64,000 bases of DNA from Igneacidithiobacillus copahuensis (GTDB lineage Bacteria > Pseudomonadota > Gammaproteobacteria > Acidithiobacillales > Acidithiobacillaceae), in contig NZ_JAAXYO010000180.1 of the NCBI RefSeq assembly GCF_018854015.1, forward strand, positions 1 to 64,000, written 5' to 3'. Of the stretch, positions 6,471-14,749 are shown one piece after another (position 1 is the stretch's first letter; the number at the start of each line of letters is the position of its first letter). The notes beneath the pieces were generated by a model. That model ran no database searches and was not told where the DNA came from. It was given only the letters and a program-made list of their open reading frames with translations. A program made the position numbers and the translations under genes.

Positions 6471-7960
6471 TACTTCCTAGCACTCCCGGGCCGGCGCACG
6501 CGCAGGGTCTGAAATTGTCGGTACAGGACGCGTCCCTGCCCTCCTTGCGGGTGGCGGTTTACGTGGCGCAGTTCGGTCCAGTCCACTTCCGCGCTCAGGG
6601 CCTGCGAATCGCTATGCTGCAAGGCAATTTCGGCTGCGGTGCGCAATACCTCGGGAGGGACGGTCTGCTGGGGATGAGAGCGGCGGATCAGCACATGACT
6701 GCCCTGCAGATCCTGCACGTGCAGCCACAGATCCTGCGACCGTCCCAATCGAAACGTCAGGTATTCGTTGGCGCGCGCGTTTTTTCCCCAGAGGATGGTA
6801 AAGCCCTCCACTACCCGCTCTTCGATGCCTTGCAAATGCGTTTGCGCCGGCTGCTTTTTGCCGGGAGTGGATACGCTGGGCGGGACAGGGAGCCGATTGG
6901 GCAAGGCGGCCAGCGCCTTTTCCACCGCGGCAATCTCTGCGCGGATGCGTTGCTCTGCGCGCTGCGCCCGCTGTGCACGCCGGAGGAGTTCGCGCGCGTG
7001 GTCGTGGAGGGATTTTCCCGCAGGGATATCCAATTCTATCTGGCCGACGCCATCGGGACGGTACTCGGGTGCCTGCAACACGCCGCCCGGATGTATACGA
7101 TCGGGCAAGGTGAAGAGCGCGGTCGCCTCGCGGCGATCCTCCGCCGGCGTGCTCTGCCAACGCAACAGATCGGCCTGCAGCCGCTGCAGGCGACGCTGTA
7201 AGCGCCGCTCCTCCCGCTGCCGCGCCTGTTCTACCGCCGCGGCTTCCGGTGCGCGACTGGCAGCCTGTGGCTCCTGCCAATGCGTGGCCGCACGGACCGG
7301 CAGGGCGACTGCCACTGGCTCAACAGCAAGGGGATAGGGTTCCCACCCCGATGACTGCCACCAGTCGGCACAAGCGGGGCCGTGCAGGACATTATCGATC
7401 CGCGCCGGGCCATCACCACCGCTCAGAGCCTCGCGGCGGGCCGGATGCAGCAAAAAAACGGGATTTTCCATCGCGTCCCAGCGCGACGTTGCGGCAGGCG
7501 GCCGGTACCTAGCTTGCGGCAGAATCCGCCCTGCCCCCTGATCGAGAGAATCCCAGCGCGAAGCCCAGTGGATCTGCTCTCTTTCGTCCAGCAGGAGCAA
7601 CGCACCCTGGCCACCAAAACACTCGGCCAGCAGCTGCCAATGGCGTTCCTGCCGATCGAGGCCGGTATGACGGAACTGCAGGCTCAGTATACGGTCGGCC
7701 CAGGGGACTTCGATGGCAAGCAGACGGAAACCGGCAAGCTTTTGCCCCAACAGGGCCGCCGGGCCGGCGGGTTTAGGAACTGCGGATGCTGCCTCGCTCC
7801 AGTACAGGCCCAGGGGCGACGCCTGGTAGGCCAGATGCAGGCGCTTGCGGGCAAAATACAGTACCGCCGTGCCACGCTCTGCGGCGATACCCCGCACGCT
7901 CTGCTGCGCGAAATCCTCCTGCAGACAGCGGGCCGCGGCAAAGAGCTGCAGGGTGTCCAC
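6470..7960 (-). CDS. NFACT family protein (RqcH/Rqc2-like)
   Basis: A 496-residue protein. The N-terminal NFACT-N-like domain runs to about 200, a long charged coiled-coil to about 360 (ARQREERRLQRRLQRLQ; LLRRAQRAQRAEQRIRAEI), then the NFACT-R (DUF814) domain (about 385-495) with GFTILWGKNARANEYLT, DLWLHVQDLQGSHVLIR and ELRHVNRHPQGG. Homologues bind obstructed 50S-peptidyl-tRNA complexes and add alanine tails during ribosome rescue. In older annotation they are called fibronectin-binding proteins. The gene follows the ATP sulfurylase gene by 3 bases, so the operon is mixed in function. The family is clear, but activity in this organism is inferred. Confidence 0.85.
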   Translation of the reverse strand: MDTLQLFAAARCLQEDFAQQSVRGIAAERGTAVLYFARKRLHLAYQASPLGLYWSEAASAVPKPAGPAALLGQKLAGFRLLAIEVPWADRILSLQFRHTGLDRQERHWQLLAECFGGQGALLLLDEREQIHWASRWDSLDQGAGRILPQARYRPPAATSRWDAMENPVFLLHPARREALSGGDGPARIDNVLHGPACADWWQSSGWEPYPLAVEPVAVALPVRAATHWQEPQAASRAPEAAAVEQARQREERRLQRRLQRLQADLLRWQSTPAEDRREATALFTLPDRIHPGGVLQAPEYRPDGVGQIELDIPAGKSLHDHARELLRRAQRAQRAEQRIRAEIAAVEKALAALPNRLPVPPSVSTPGKKQPAQTHLQGIEERVVEGFTILWGKNARANEYLTFRLGRSQDLWLHVQDLQGSHVLIRRSHPQQTVPPEVLRTAAEIALQHSDSQALSAEVDWTELRHVNRHPQGGQGRVLYRQFQTLRVRRPGSARK

Positions 7961-7963
7961 CGG

Positions 7964-9610
7964 CTACGACCGTGTCTGTAACACGCCCGCCGTCTGCAGG
8001 TAGTACCAGAGAGCATCGAGGGCATCGACATCCTTGGCCTGACTGGTATCCAGACGCAGCTCCGGCGTCTCCGGTTCTTCGTAGGGGTCGCTCACCCCGG
8101 TAAACGCGGCAATTTCGCCACGCTGGGCGCGGGCATAGAGACCTTTGGGATCGCGTTGCGCGCAAACGGCAAGTGGCGTCGCCACATGCACCTCGACAAA
8201 GAGTCCGCCGGCCTCTTCCACCAGTCTGCGTGCCTCAGCACGGGCATGCCGATAGGGCGAGATGGCGGCAACCAGGGCGATACCGCCATGACGGGCGATG
8301 AGGCTCGCCACAAAGCCGATACGGTGGATGTTTTCGTCACGGTCTTCGCGGCTGAACCCCAGCCCCTTGGAGAGAAAACGGCGTACAACATCGCCATCGA
8401 GCAGGGTCACCGCGCGCGAATCGTGGCTTTCCAGACGGCGCGCCAGCATTCCCGCCAGAGTGCTTTTGCCGCTGGCGGAGAGCCCGGTAAACCAGACCAC
8501 CAGTCCACGCCGGTCGGCACCGCGATAGGCCTGACGCAGGATACGGATGACCTCAGGGGGGGAAAACCATTCCGGGATTTCTTCATTGGCCGCCAGACGC
8601 CGCCGCAACTCCGTGCCCGACAACTCGGCCAGGCGCTCGCCATTAGCCTCGGCCCGTGGCACATAGGCGCGACGTTTGGCGGAGTAGGCGTACTCTGGCA
8701 GGAGGACGGGCACAATGCCCAGGTCGCTCCGATGCTCTTCCAGCAGCTCCTGCGCGGCAAAGGGGGGATACCAGCTCCCCTGCTCCGGGTGCCCCGGGTC
8801 GGCATGGGCGCGCCCGACAACGAAGTGGGTGGCGCCATGATTGCGACGGATCAGCGCATGCCAAAGCGCCTCGCGCGGGCCGGCCATGCGCATCGCCAAG
8901 GGTAGCGGGGAGAGCAACACCCGTTGCGCCGGATAATGGGGCAGCACGGCGCGATAGGCGCGCATGCGCGCCGCCGCATCCACATCGCCGGGCTTGGTCG
9001 GGCCGATGGCCGGATGCAGCAGCAGACGGGCCTCCTCCCCCAACTCCGCCAGCGCCGCCTGGGTGATGGCGATATGCGCACGGTGCAAGGGGTTTCTGGT
9101 CTGGAAGGCAAGCAGGGGGCGCCCCGTCGCCAGCTCGCGGATTTCTTCGGGATAGCGGTATTCCGGGGGGAACTCCACCGCTGCAGCGCGCCGCAGCGCG
9201 CCCTCTTCCCAGGGCTCCACGGTGCCAGCAACATTCCACGGAGGTAAATCGAGAATCTGCGCCACCCCGGGATGCCTGCGGTCGTCGCTGCCATAGACCA
9301 GCAACGCCTCCCGTCGGCGGTCGGGACGGTAACATTCGCTTACCCGCAATCGCGCCAGAGGCGTACCGTCTTCCCGGTCGAGGCGCAGTGTTGCTCCCGC
9401 TTCCAGACTCTGCGCTAGGTGATCGCTTAGTTCGAGGGTGATGGGAATGGGCCAGAGGCTGCCGTCGGGCAGGCGCATTTGCGTCAGCACCGACTCCCAG
9501 CTTGCCTGATCCATAAAGCCCCGCAGAGGTGCGAAGGCGCCATTGAGCAGCAACTCTACGTCGCAGCGCTGGCGCGCGCTCAATACCTGTACGGCTACGT
9601 CGCTACTCAT
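7964..9610 (-). CDS. sat: Bifunctional ATP sulfurylase / APS kinase
   Basis: A 548-residue fusion. Residues 1-365 are ATP sulfurylase: the nucleotide-binding FQTRNPLHRAHIAIT (about 170) and VVGRAHADPG (about 265). Residues 370-545 are APS kinase: P-loop FTGLSASGKSTLAG (about 377), LLDGDVVRR, and the lid AISPYRHARAEAR. It interconverts sulfate+ATP with APS, then phosphorylates APS to PAPS. In a sulfur oxidiser the first half may also run backwards to make ATP from APS; which direction matters cannot be seen here. The start overlaps the upstream phosphoribosyltransferase stop as ATGA. Confidence 0.93.
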   Translation of the reverse strand: MSSDVAVQVLSARQRCDVELLLNGAFAPLRGFMDQASWESVLTQMRLPDGSLWPIPITLELSDHLAQSLEAGATLRLDREDGTPLARLRVSECYRPDRRREALLVYGSDDRRHPGVAQILDLPPWNVAGTVEPWEEGALRRAAAVEFPPEYRYPEEIRELATGRPLLAFQTRNPLHRAHIAITQAALAELGEEARLLLHPAIGPTKPGDVDAAARMRAYRAVLPHYPAQRVLLSPLPLAMRMAGPREALWHALIRRNHGATHFVVGRAHADPGHPEQGSWYPPFAAQELLEEHRSDLGIVPVLLPEYAYSAKRRAYVPRAEANGERLAELSGTELRRRLAANEEIPEWFSPPEVIRILRQAYRGADRRGLVVWFTGLSASGKSTLAGMLARRLESHDSRAVTLLDGDVVRRFLSKGLGFSREDRDENIHRIGFVASLIARHGGIALVAAISPYRHARAEARRLVEEAGGLFVEVHVATPLAVCAQRDPKGLYARAQRGEIAAFTGVSDPYEEPETPELRLDTSQAKDVDALDALWYYLQTAGVLQTRS

Positions 9611-10263
9611 GATGCGGTCTGCAAGGGAAAGAGAGGGAGATGCGCCAGCGACAGCAAGGGTTCCGCCAGTTGTGGTCGCTCCCCTTCGGTGCAGATCGTC
9701 GCCACGGCGGCAATCCGCGCCCGCGCCTCGACCATCAGAGCACGCATGGCCTCCAGCGTCGAACCGGTACTGATCACGTCGTCCACAAGTACCACTGACC
9801 GACCCGCAAGCAGCTTGCGGTCCTTGGCATCAAGATACAGGGTCTGCGGCTTGCCGGTGGTGATCGACAGGGTCGAAGCCTGTAACGCATCCCCCATATA
9901 GGACTTGTACGTCTTGCGCAACACCACGTAGGGCTTCTGCGTCCGTAAGGAAAGTGCGTAGGCCAACGGAATGCTCTTCGCCTCAGCAGTGACCAGAGCC
10001 ACGTATTCGTGGGCGTCCAACTCTTTGCTCAGGGCATCGGCCGCGGCTTCGCAGAGTTCTGTGTCACCCAGGATGTTGAGTACGGCAATCGCTAGTTCCG
10101 GGCTGACGGCAAAGAGCGGGAGATCGCGCTGCACCGCGCCGATGCGCAAGCTGTGACTTTCCTGAGGGAGGGAATTCTGCATTGAGGGCCTATCCTGTTC
10201 GCTTTTGGAGAGCGCCAGTTTGCCACGACTGACCACACTGCCCAAGCATTCGCTTGTTTCCAT
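9607..10263 (-). CDS. Type I phosphoribosyltransferase, adenine PRTase-like
   Basis: A 218-residue protein from the ATG at 10263, chosen because GAGGAG lies 6 bases upstream. An in-frame ATG at 10182 would give 191 residues. The PRPP-binding motif VVLVDDVISTGST lies near 160, with an earlier EAKSIPLAYALS and PYVVLRKTYKSY region as in adenine/xanthine-type enzymes. It likely salvages a purine base into a nucleotide; the base is uncertain. It heads the sat operon and faces purH across a divergent gap of 179 bases. The purH promoter must therefore lie close to its 5' end. Confidence 0.75.
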   Translation of the reverse strand: METSECLGSVVSRGKLALSKSEQDRPSMQNSLPQESHSLRIGAVQRDLPLFAVSPELAIAVLNILGDTELCEAAADALSKELDAHEYVALVTAEAKSIPLAYALSLRTQKPYVVLRKTYKSYMGDALQASTLSITTGKPQTLYLDAKDRKLLAGRSVVLVDDVISTGSTLEAMRALMVEARARIAAVATICTEGERPQLAEPLLSLAHLPLFPLQTAS

Positions 10264-10321
10264 CCATTTCTCCTCATGGCTATTGCACAACTCTCGTTCC
10301 AGGTATATCCTTCACTCATTC

Positions 10322-10423
10322 CATCGCCCCTGGCGATGTGGACGTAACGCTCCCTCCATCAGGAGGTTTGGGTACGACAGGTTTCCTGATCGTACCTTTT
10401 TTATTTCATCGTCCCGCGGACGA
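10322..10423 (+). promoter_or_regulatory. Four-hairpin leader with T-tract before purH
   Basis: Four successive stem-loops lie in about 100 bases: CATCGCC/GGCGATG (10322-10338), CCTCC/GGAGG (10353-10366), GGTACGA+CAGG / CCTG+TCGTACC (10371-10396) followed directly by six T, and TCGTCC/GGACGA (10409-10423). The third is a good rho-independent terminator. It sits 41 bases upstream of the purH ATG and would stop transcription before the gene. An attenuator or riboswitch is the natural reading. I could not match it to the ZTP, PRPP or purine riboswitch consensus by eye. Confidence 0.6.
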
Positions 10424-10442
10424 CAGGCAGACAAGAGGTCAC

Positions 10443-12014
10443 ATGGGCGGTATCACAAGGGCTCTCATCAGCGTTTCCGACAAAACCGGCGTGGTAGAAT
10501 TTGCGCGCGGCCTGGCCGCCCACGGGGTAGAACTCCTTTCTACCGGCGGCACTGCCCGCCTGCTGCGGGAAGCCGGCCTGACCGTCATCGAAGTTGCCGA
10601 CTACACCGGTTTTCCGGAAATGCTCGAGGGCCGGCTGAAGACCTTGCACCCCAAAATTCATGGTGGCCTGCTGGCCCGCCGCGATGATCCGCAGCATCAG
10701 GAGGACATGCGCCGCGAGGGCATTCCGCCCATCGACCTGCTCTGCGTCAATCTCTATCCCTTCGAGGCGACCATCGCCCGGCCCGATGTCACCCTGGAGG
10801 AAGCCATCGAACAGATCGATATTGGCGGCCCCACCATGCTGCGTGCCGGCGCCAAGAATTGGGAAGGGGTGACTGTAGTGGTCGACCCTGCAGACTACCA
10901 AGCGGTGCTGCGGGAAATGGAACAGAGCCGCGGTGGCGTGGGGGCCAGTCTGCGCTTCCGTCTGGCGGTCAAGGTCTTTGCCCATACCGCCCGCTATGAC
11001 GGCCTGATTGCCAGTCACCTCTCCCGCCATCTCGACGATCCCGAGGAAGCGGATGTGTTTCCGCGCATCCTGACCCTGCAGCTCGAACAGAAACAGGGAC
11101 TGCGCTATGGCGAAAACCCCCACCAGCAGGCGGCTTTTTATGCCGATGCCAGCGGCTCCGGTCTGGCCCATGCCCAGCAGTTGCAGGGCAAGGAGCTCTC
11201 CTACAACAATCTGGGCGACAGCGACGCTGCGGTCAATCTGGTGCTCGAATTTGCCGAACCCGCCTGCGCCATCATCAAACATGGCAATCCTTGCGGTGCC
11301 GCCATCGGTCGGGATGCCGCCGACGCCTTCGCCCGCGCCTGGTCCGCCGACCCGGTATCCGCCTTTGGCAGCGTCATTGCCTGCAATCGCAGCATCGATG
11401 CAGTGCTTGCCCAGGCGATGACGGAGTCTTTTATTGAGGTCGTTCTCGCCTCGGAAGTCACGCCCGAGGCAGCAGACATCCTGGCGCGCAAGAAAAATCT
11501 CCGTGTGCTCGCCTTTGGCGATCCGCAGCAATGGCGCCAGGCCAATGCCTGGGACTTCAAACGGGTACGTGGCGGTTTATTGCTGCAGGACTTTGATGAT
11601 CTCGTCGAGGACGAGGGTCAGTGGCGGGTGGTGACGGTACGCGAACCCAGCAGCGACGAATATCGCGATCTCCGCTTTGCCTGGAAAATTGCCAAACATG
11701 TGCGCTCCAATGCCATTGTCTACGCCAACGCTGGACGCACCCTGGGGGTGGGAGCCGGGCAGATGAGTCGTGTGGATGCTGCCCGCTGCGGTGCTGCCAA
11801 AGCGGAAGAACTGGGGTTTTCGCTGCAGGGAGCGGCTCTGGCCTCGGATGCCTTTTTCCCCTTCCGTGATGGAGTGGATGCCGCCGCTACGGCGGGCGTC
11901 AAGGCGATCATCCAGCCCGGCGGCTCGATTCGCGATGAAGAGGTCATCGCCAGTGCCAACGAACATGGCATAGCGATGGTCTTCACCAGCGTGCGCCACT
12001 TCCGGCATGGCTGA
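10443..12014 (+). CDS. purH: AICAR transformylase / IMP cyclohydrolase
   Basis: A 523-residue protein from the ATG at 10443 (AGAGGT just upstream). The open frame extends further 5' but would run through the hairpin leader. The N-terminal MGS-like cyclohydrolase domain (ALISVSDKTGVVEFARGL, ELLSTGGTARLLREAGL, KTLHPKIHGGLLARR) is followed by AICAR transformylase (RYGENPHQQAAFY, IIKHGNPCGAA, AFGSVIACN, QPGGSIRDEEVI). It makes the last two steps of IMP synthesis. purD follows 13 bases after the stop, an operon also known in other bacteria. Confidence 0.97.
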   Translation: MGGITRALISVSDKTGVVEFARGLAAHGVELLSTGGTARLLREAGLTVIEVADYTGFPEMLEGRLKTLHPKIHGGLLARRDDPQHQEDMRREGIPPIDLLCVNLYPFEATIARPDVTLEEAIEQIDIGGPTMLRAGAKNWEGVTVVVDPADYQAVLREMEQSRGGVGASLRFRLAVKVFAHTARYDGLIASHLSRHLDDPEEADVFPRILTLQLEQKQGLRYGENPHQQAAFYADASGSGLAHAQQLQGKELSYNNLGDSDAAVNLVLEFAEPACAIIKHGNPCGAAIGRDAADAFARAWSADPVSAFGSVIACNRSIDAVLAQAMTESFIEVVLASEVTPEAADILARKKNLRVLAFGDPQQWRQANAWDFKRVRGGLLLQDFDDLVEDEGQWRVVTVREPSSDEYRDLRFAWKIAKHVRSNAIVYANAGRTLGVGAGQMSRVDAARCGAAKAEELGFSLQGAALASDAFFPFRDGVDAAATAGVKAIIQPGGSIRDEEVIASANEHGIAMVFTSVRHFRHG

Positions 12015-12027
12015 GAAGGAGATGGCA

Positions 12028-13287
12028 ATGCAGAAGATCATGGTATTGGGGGGGGGCGGTCGTGAGCATGCCATCGCCTGGAAACTGGCACAGTCCGCCG
12101 AGGTGGCGGAAGTCATTTGCGTTCCTGGCAACCCGGGTACCGCAGAGGAGCCCAAGTGCCGTAATCTCGATCTATCGCCGGTAATCAGCGCCGATGTCGT
12201 GGCCGCAGCGCATGCGGCCGGCGTGTCATTGGTGGTGATCGGGCCGGAAGCCCCTCTGGTGGCCGGCGTGGCCGATGCCCTGCGGCGCAGCGGCATCGCG
12301 GTCTTTGGCCCCAACGCTGCAGCGGCGCGCCTGGAAGGAAGCAAGGCCTTCGCCAAAGAGTTCATGGAGCGCCACGGCATCCCCACCGCCGCCTATGGCC
12401 GCTTCACCGCCTTTGGCCCCGGACAGGAGTTTCTGCAGACCTGTGCCCTGCCCATTGTCGTCAAGGCCGATGGCCTGGCGAGCGGCAAGGGTGTTGTCAT
12501 CGCCCAGACCCGCGCGGAGGCCGAGGAAGCGCTGCAGCGTTTCCTCGCCTGGGGTCCGGTCCTGCTGGAGGAATTTCTCGAGGGGGAGGAGGCCAGCTTC
12601 ATTGCCATCCTCAGTGACGGGCAGGTACTGCCTCTGGCCGGCTCACAGGATCACAAGCGTCTGCGCGATGGCGATGAGGGACCGAACACCGGCGGCATGG
12701 GGGCCTACTCCCCTACCCCGGTCCTGGACACGGCAATGAGCGAACGGGTGCGCCGCGAGATCATGCAGCCCATGGCCCGCGCCCTGCAGCAGGAGGGTCT
12801 GAGTTACCGTGGCTTTCTCTATGCTGGTCTGATGATGACCGCAAGCGGCCCGAAGGTGCTGGAATTCAACTGCCGTCTCGGCGATCCGGAAACCCAACCC
12901 CTACTTTTTCGCCTGCGCTCGGATCTGTACCCGGTCCTGCAGGCTGCGGCCTCTGCCGATCCTCTCCCCGCCACTCTCGACTGGGACCCGCGCACCGCCC
13001 TCTGTGTGGTCCTTGCCGCGCCTGGCTATCCCGATGCGGTGCAAAGTGGTAGCGTCATCCTCGGGTTGCCACAGGCCGAGGCTGAGAATGGCAAGGTCTT
13101 CCACGCCGGCACACGCCGTCAGGATGGCGGCATCGTTACCGCTGGCGGACGGGTCCTGGGCGTAACCACCCTGGGCGACAGCGTTGCGCAGGCGCAGCAG
13201 CGCGCCTATGCCCTGGCGGCCAGGATTCGCTGGCCCGGCAAGCAATTGCGCCAGGACATCGGCTGGCGCGCGCGTAATCGCGCCTGA
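12028..13287 (+). CDS. purD: Phosphoribosylamine-glycine ligase (GAR synthetase)
   Basis: A 419-residue ATP-grasp enzyme. The start MQKIMVLGGGGREHA is chosen because AAGGAG lies 6 bases upstream; two earlier in-frame ATGs lie too close to or before it. Motifs include GGGGREHAIAWKL, KADGLASGKGVVIA (ATP-grasp), SQDHKRLRDGDEGPNTGGMG and EFNCRLGDPETQP. It joins glycine to phosphoribosylamine in purine synthesis. It directly follows purH in the same operon and is followed by a YrdC-family gene after 8 bases. Confidence 0.97.
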   Translation: MQKIMVLGGGGREHAIAWKLAQSAEVAEVICVPGNPGTAEEPKCRNLDLSPVISADVVAAAHAAGVSLVVIGPEAPLVAGVADALRRSGIAVFGPNAAAARLEGSKAFAKEFMERHGIPTAAYGRFTAFGPGQEFLQTCALPIVVKADGLASGKGVVIAQTRAEAEEALQRFLAWGPVLLEEFLEGEEASFIAILSDGQVLPLAGSQDHKRLRDGDEGPNTGGMGAYSPTPVLDTAMSERVRREIMQPMARALQQEGLSYRGFLYAGLMMTASGPKVLEFNCRLGDPETQPLLFRLRSDLYPVLQAAASADPLPATLDWDPRTALCVVLAAPGYPDAVQSGSVILGLPQAEAENGKVFHAGTRRQDGGIVTAGGRVLGVTTLGDSVAQAQQRAYALAARIRWPGKQLRQDIGWRARNRA

Positions 13288-13295
13288 CGCGGGAT

Positions 13296-13859
13296 ATGCT
13301 ACCGCGCAGCCCACGCCGCCAGGATCTGCGCCGGGCCGTGGCCTGTCTGCGTAGCGGTGGGATACTCGCCTACCCTACCGAAGGGGTCTGGGGCCTCGGT
13401 TGCGATCCCCGGCAATTGCGCGCCTTCCGCAAGATTCTGCAAGCCAAGCGACGGCCGCAGAAAAAAGGGGTCCTGCTCATCACCGGGCAGGAACGGCACG
13501 CCCGCAAGTATTACCAGGATGGACTGCCGCTGGCCCTGAACCCAGCCAGCTATTGGCCAGGCACTACCCTGGTCCTGCCCGCCCGTGCCGATTGTCCGCG
13601 GTGGATTCGCGGCCGGCATAGCGGCATCGCTTTGCGCGTCAGCGCCCACCCTGGGGTGCAACGTCTCAGTGCGGCATTTGGCGGTGCGATTGTTTCCACC
13701 AGCGCCAATCCCGCAGGCAAGAAACCCGCGCGCTCCTTGCGCGCGGTGCAACGGTACTTTGGGCGCCGGATAACGGTGCTCCCTGCACGGCTCGGGGGCG
13801 CCCGTCGCCCCAGCCGCATTCTCGATGCCCGGAGTGGCAAAGTGCTCAGGAGTGGCTGA
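13296..13859 (+). CDS. tsaC: YrdC/Sua5-family threonylcarbamoyl-AMP synthase
   Basis: A 187-residue YrdC-domain protein. The fold's signatures are visible: LAYPTEGVWGLGCDP near the start, the basic KRRPQKKGVLLI loop (the K-R...K-G motif of the active site), and IVSTSANPAGKKPA near 140. The family makes threonylcarbamoyl-AMP for t6A37 of ANN-decoding tRNAs. It has the length of TsaC (about 190), without the C-terminal Sua5 domain. The stop overlaps the hemF ATG (TGATG), so it is co-translated with hemF. Confidence 0.85.
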   Translation: MLPRSPRRQDLRRAVACLRSGGILAYPTEGVWGLGCDPRQLRAFRKILQAKRRPQKKGVLLITGQERHARKYYQDGLPLALNPASYWPGTTLVLPARADCPRWIRGRHSGIALRVSAHPGVQRLSAAFGGAIVSTSANPAGKKPARSLRAVQRYFGRRITVLPARLGGARRPSRILDARSGKVLRSG

Positions 13860-14749
13860 TGACAACCCCGCAACTCGATGACTTGGAAAGATTTTTGCTG
13901 AACCTGCAGGAGGAGATCTGTACCCAGCTGGCGGCAGCGGATGGTGTCGCGCAGTTCCGCGAGGATCGTTGGGAGCGTGCCGAAGGCGGCGGTGGCCGTA
14001 CCCGGGTGATCAGTGACGGCGATCTCTTCGAAAAAGGCGGGGTCAATTTTTCCCGCGTCTCTGGGGCACAGCTACCGCCATCGGCCACGGCCAATCGTCC
14101 CCAGATCGCCGGCAAGCCCTTCCATGCCCTGGGCGTATCCCTGGTGCTGCATCCGCGCAATCCCTATGTACCCATCGTGCACATGAATTACCGCTTCTTT
14201 CAGGCAGGAGATGTCTGGTGGTTTGGCGGTGGTGCCGATCTCACGCCCATCTATGGCTTTGCGGAAGATGCCGAGCATTTTCACCGTACCCTCAAAAGCG
14301 CCTGCGATCGGCACGATTCCACCTTTTACCCACGCTTCAAGGCATGGTGTGATGAGTACTTTACCATTCGCCACCGCAACGAAATGCGCGGGGTGGGCGG
14401 TATCTTTTTCGACGACCTGCAGGGGGACGGCGCTGCCTTACAGGCCTTTTGGGAAGATGTCGCGCGCAGCTTCCTGCCGAGTTACCTGCCGATTACCGCG
14501 CGCCGCCGGGACCTACCCTATGGCGGACGGGAGCGACAGTTTCAGTTGCTGCGCCGGGGGCGCTACGTGGAATTCAATCTGGTCTACGATCGCGGCACCC
14601 TCTTCGGCCTACAGTCGGGGGGGCGCACAGAAAGCATCCTGATGTCCCTGCCACCGCTCGCCGCCTGGGAATATGACTGGCAGGGCGAGCCGGGTAGCCC
14701 GGAAGCACGCCTCAAGGAGGAGTTTCTCACGCCGCAGGCCTGGGCATGA
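13859..14749 (+). CDS. hemF: Oxygen-dependent coproporphyrinogen III oxidase
   Basis: A 296-residue protein of normal length for HemF. Conserved stretches include DLFEKGGVNFSRVSG, HMNYRFFQAGDVWWFGGGAD, FYPRFKAWCDEYF, RGVGGIFFDDL and RRGRYVEFNLVYDRGTLFGL. It decarboxylates coproporphyrinogen III to protoporphyrinogen IX using O2, in keeping with an aerobic organism. The start overlaps the preceding tsaC stop, and the end overlaps the pyrD start as ATGA. Confidence 0.96.
   Translation: MTTPQLDDLERFLLNLQEEICTQLAAADGVAQFREDRWERAEGGGGRTRVISDGDLFEKGGVNFSRVSGAQLPPSATANRPQIAGKPFHALGVSLVLHPRNPYVPIVHMNYRFFQAGDVWWFGGGADLTPIYGFAEDAEHFHRTLKSACDRHDSTFYPRFKAWCDEYFTIRHRNEMRGVGGIFFDDLQGDGAALQAFWEDVARSFLPSYLPITARRRDLPYGGRERQFQLLRRGRYVEFNLVYDRGTLFGLQSGGRTESILMSLPPLAAWEYDWQGEPGSPEARLKEEFLTPQAWA

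Noticed and set aside
10322..10423. Assigning the purH leader to the ZTP (pfl) riboswitch
   Set aside because: Context fits, but the conserved 3' core of that class is not visible and stem sizes differ.
10401..11531. 376-codon minus-strand frame over purH
   Set aside because: Shadow of purH; both PurH domains are intact on the plus strand.
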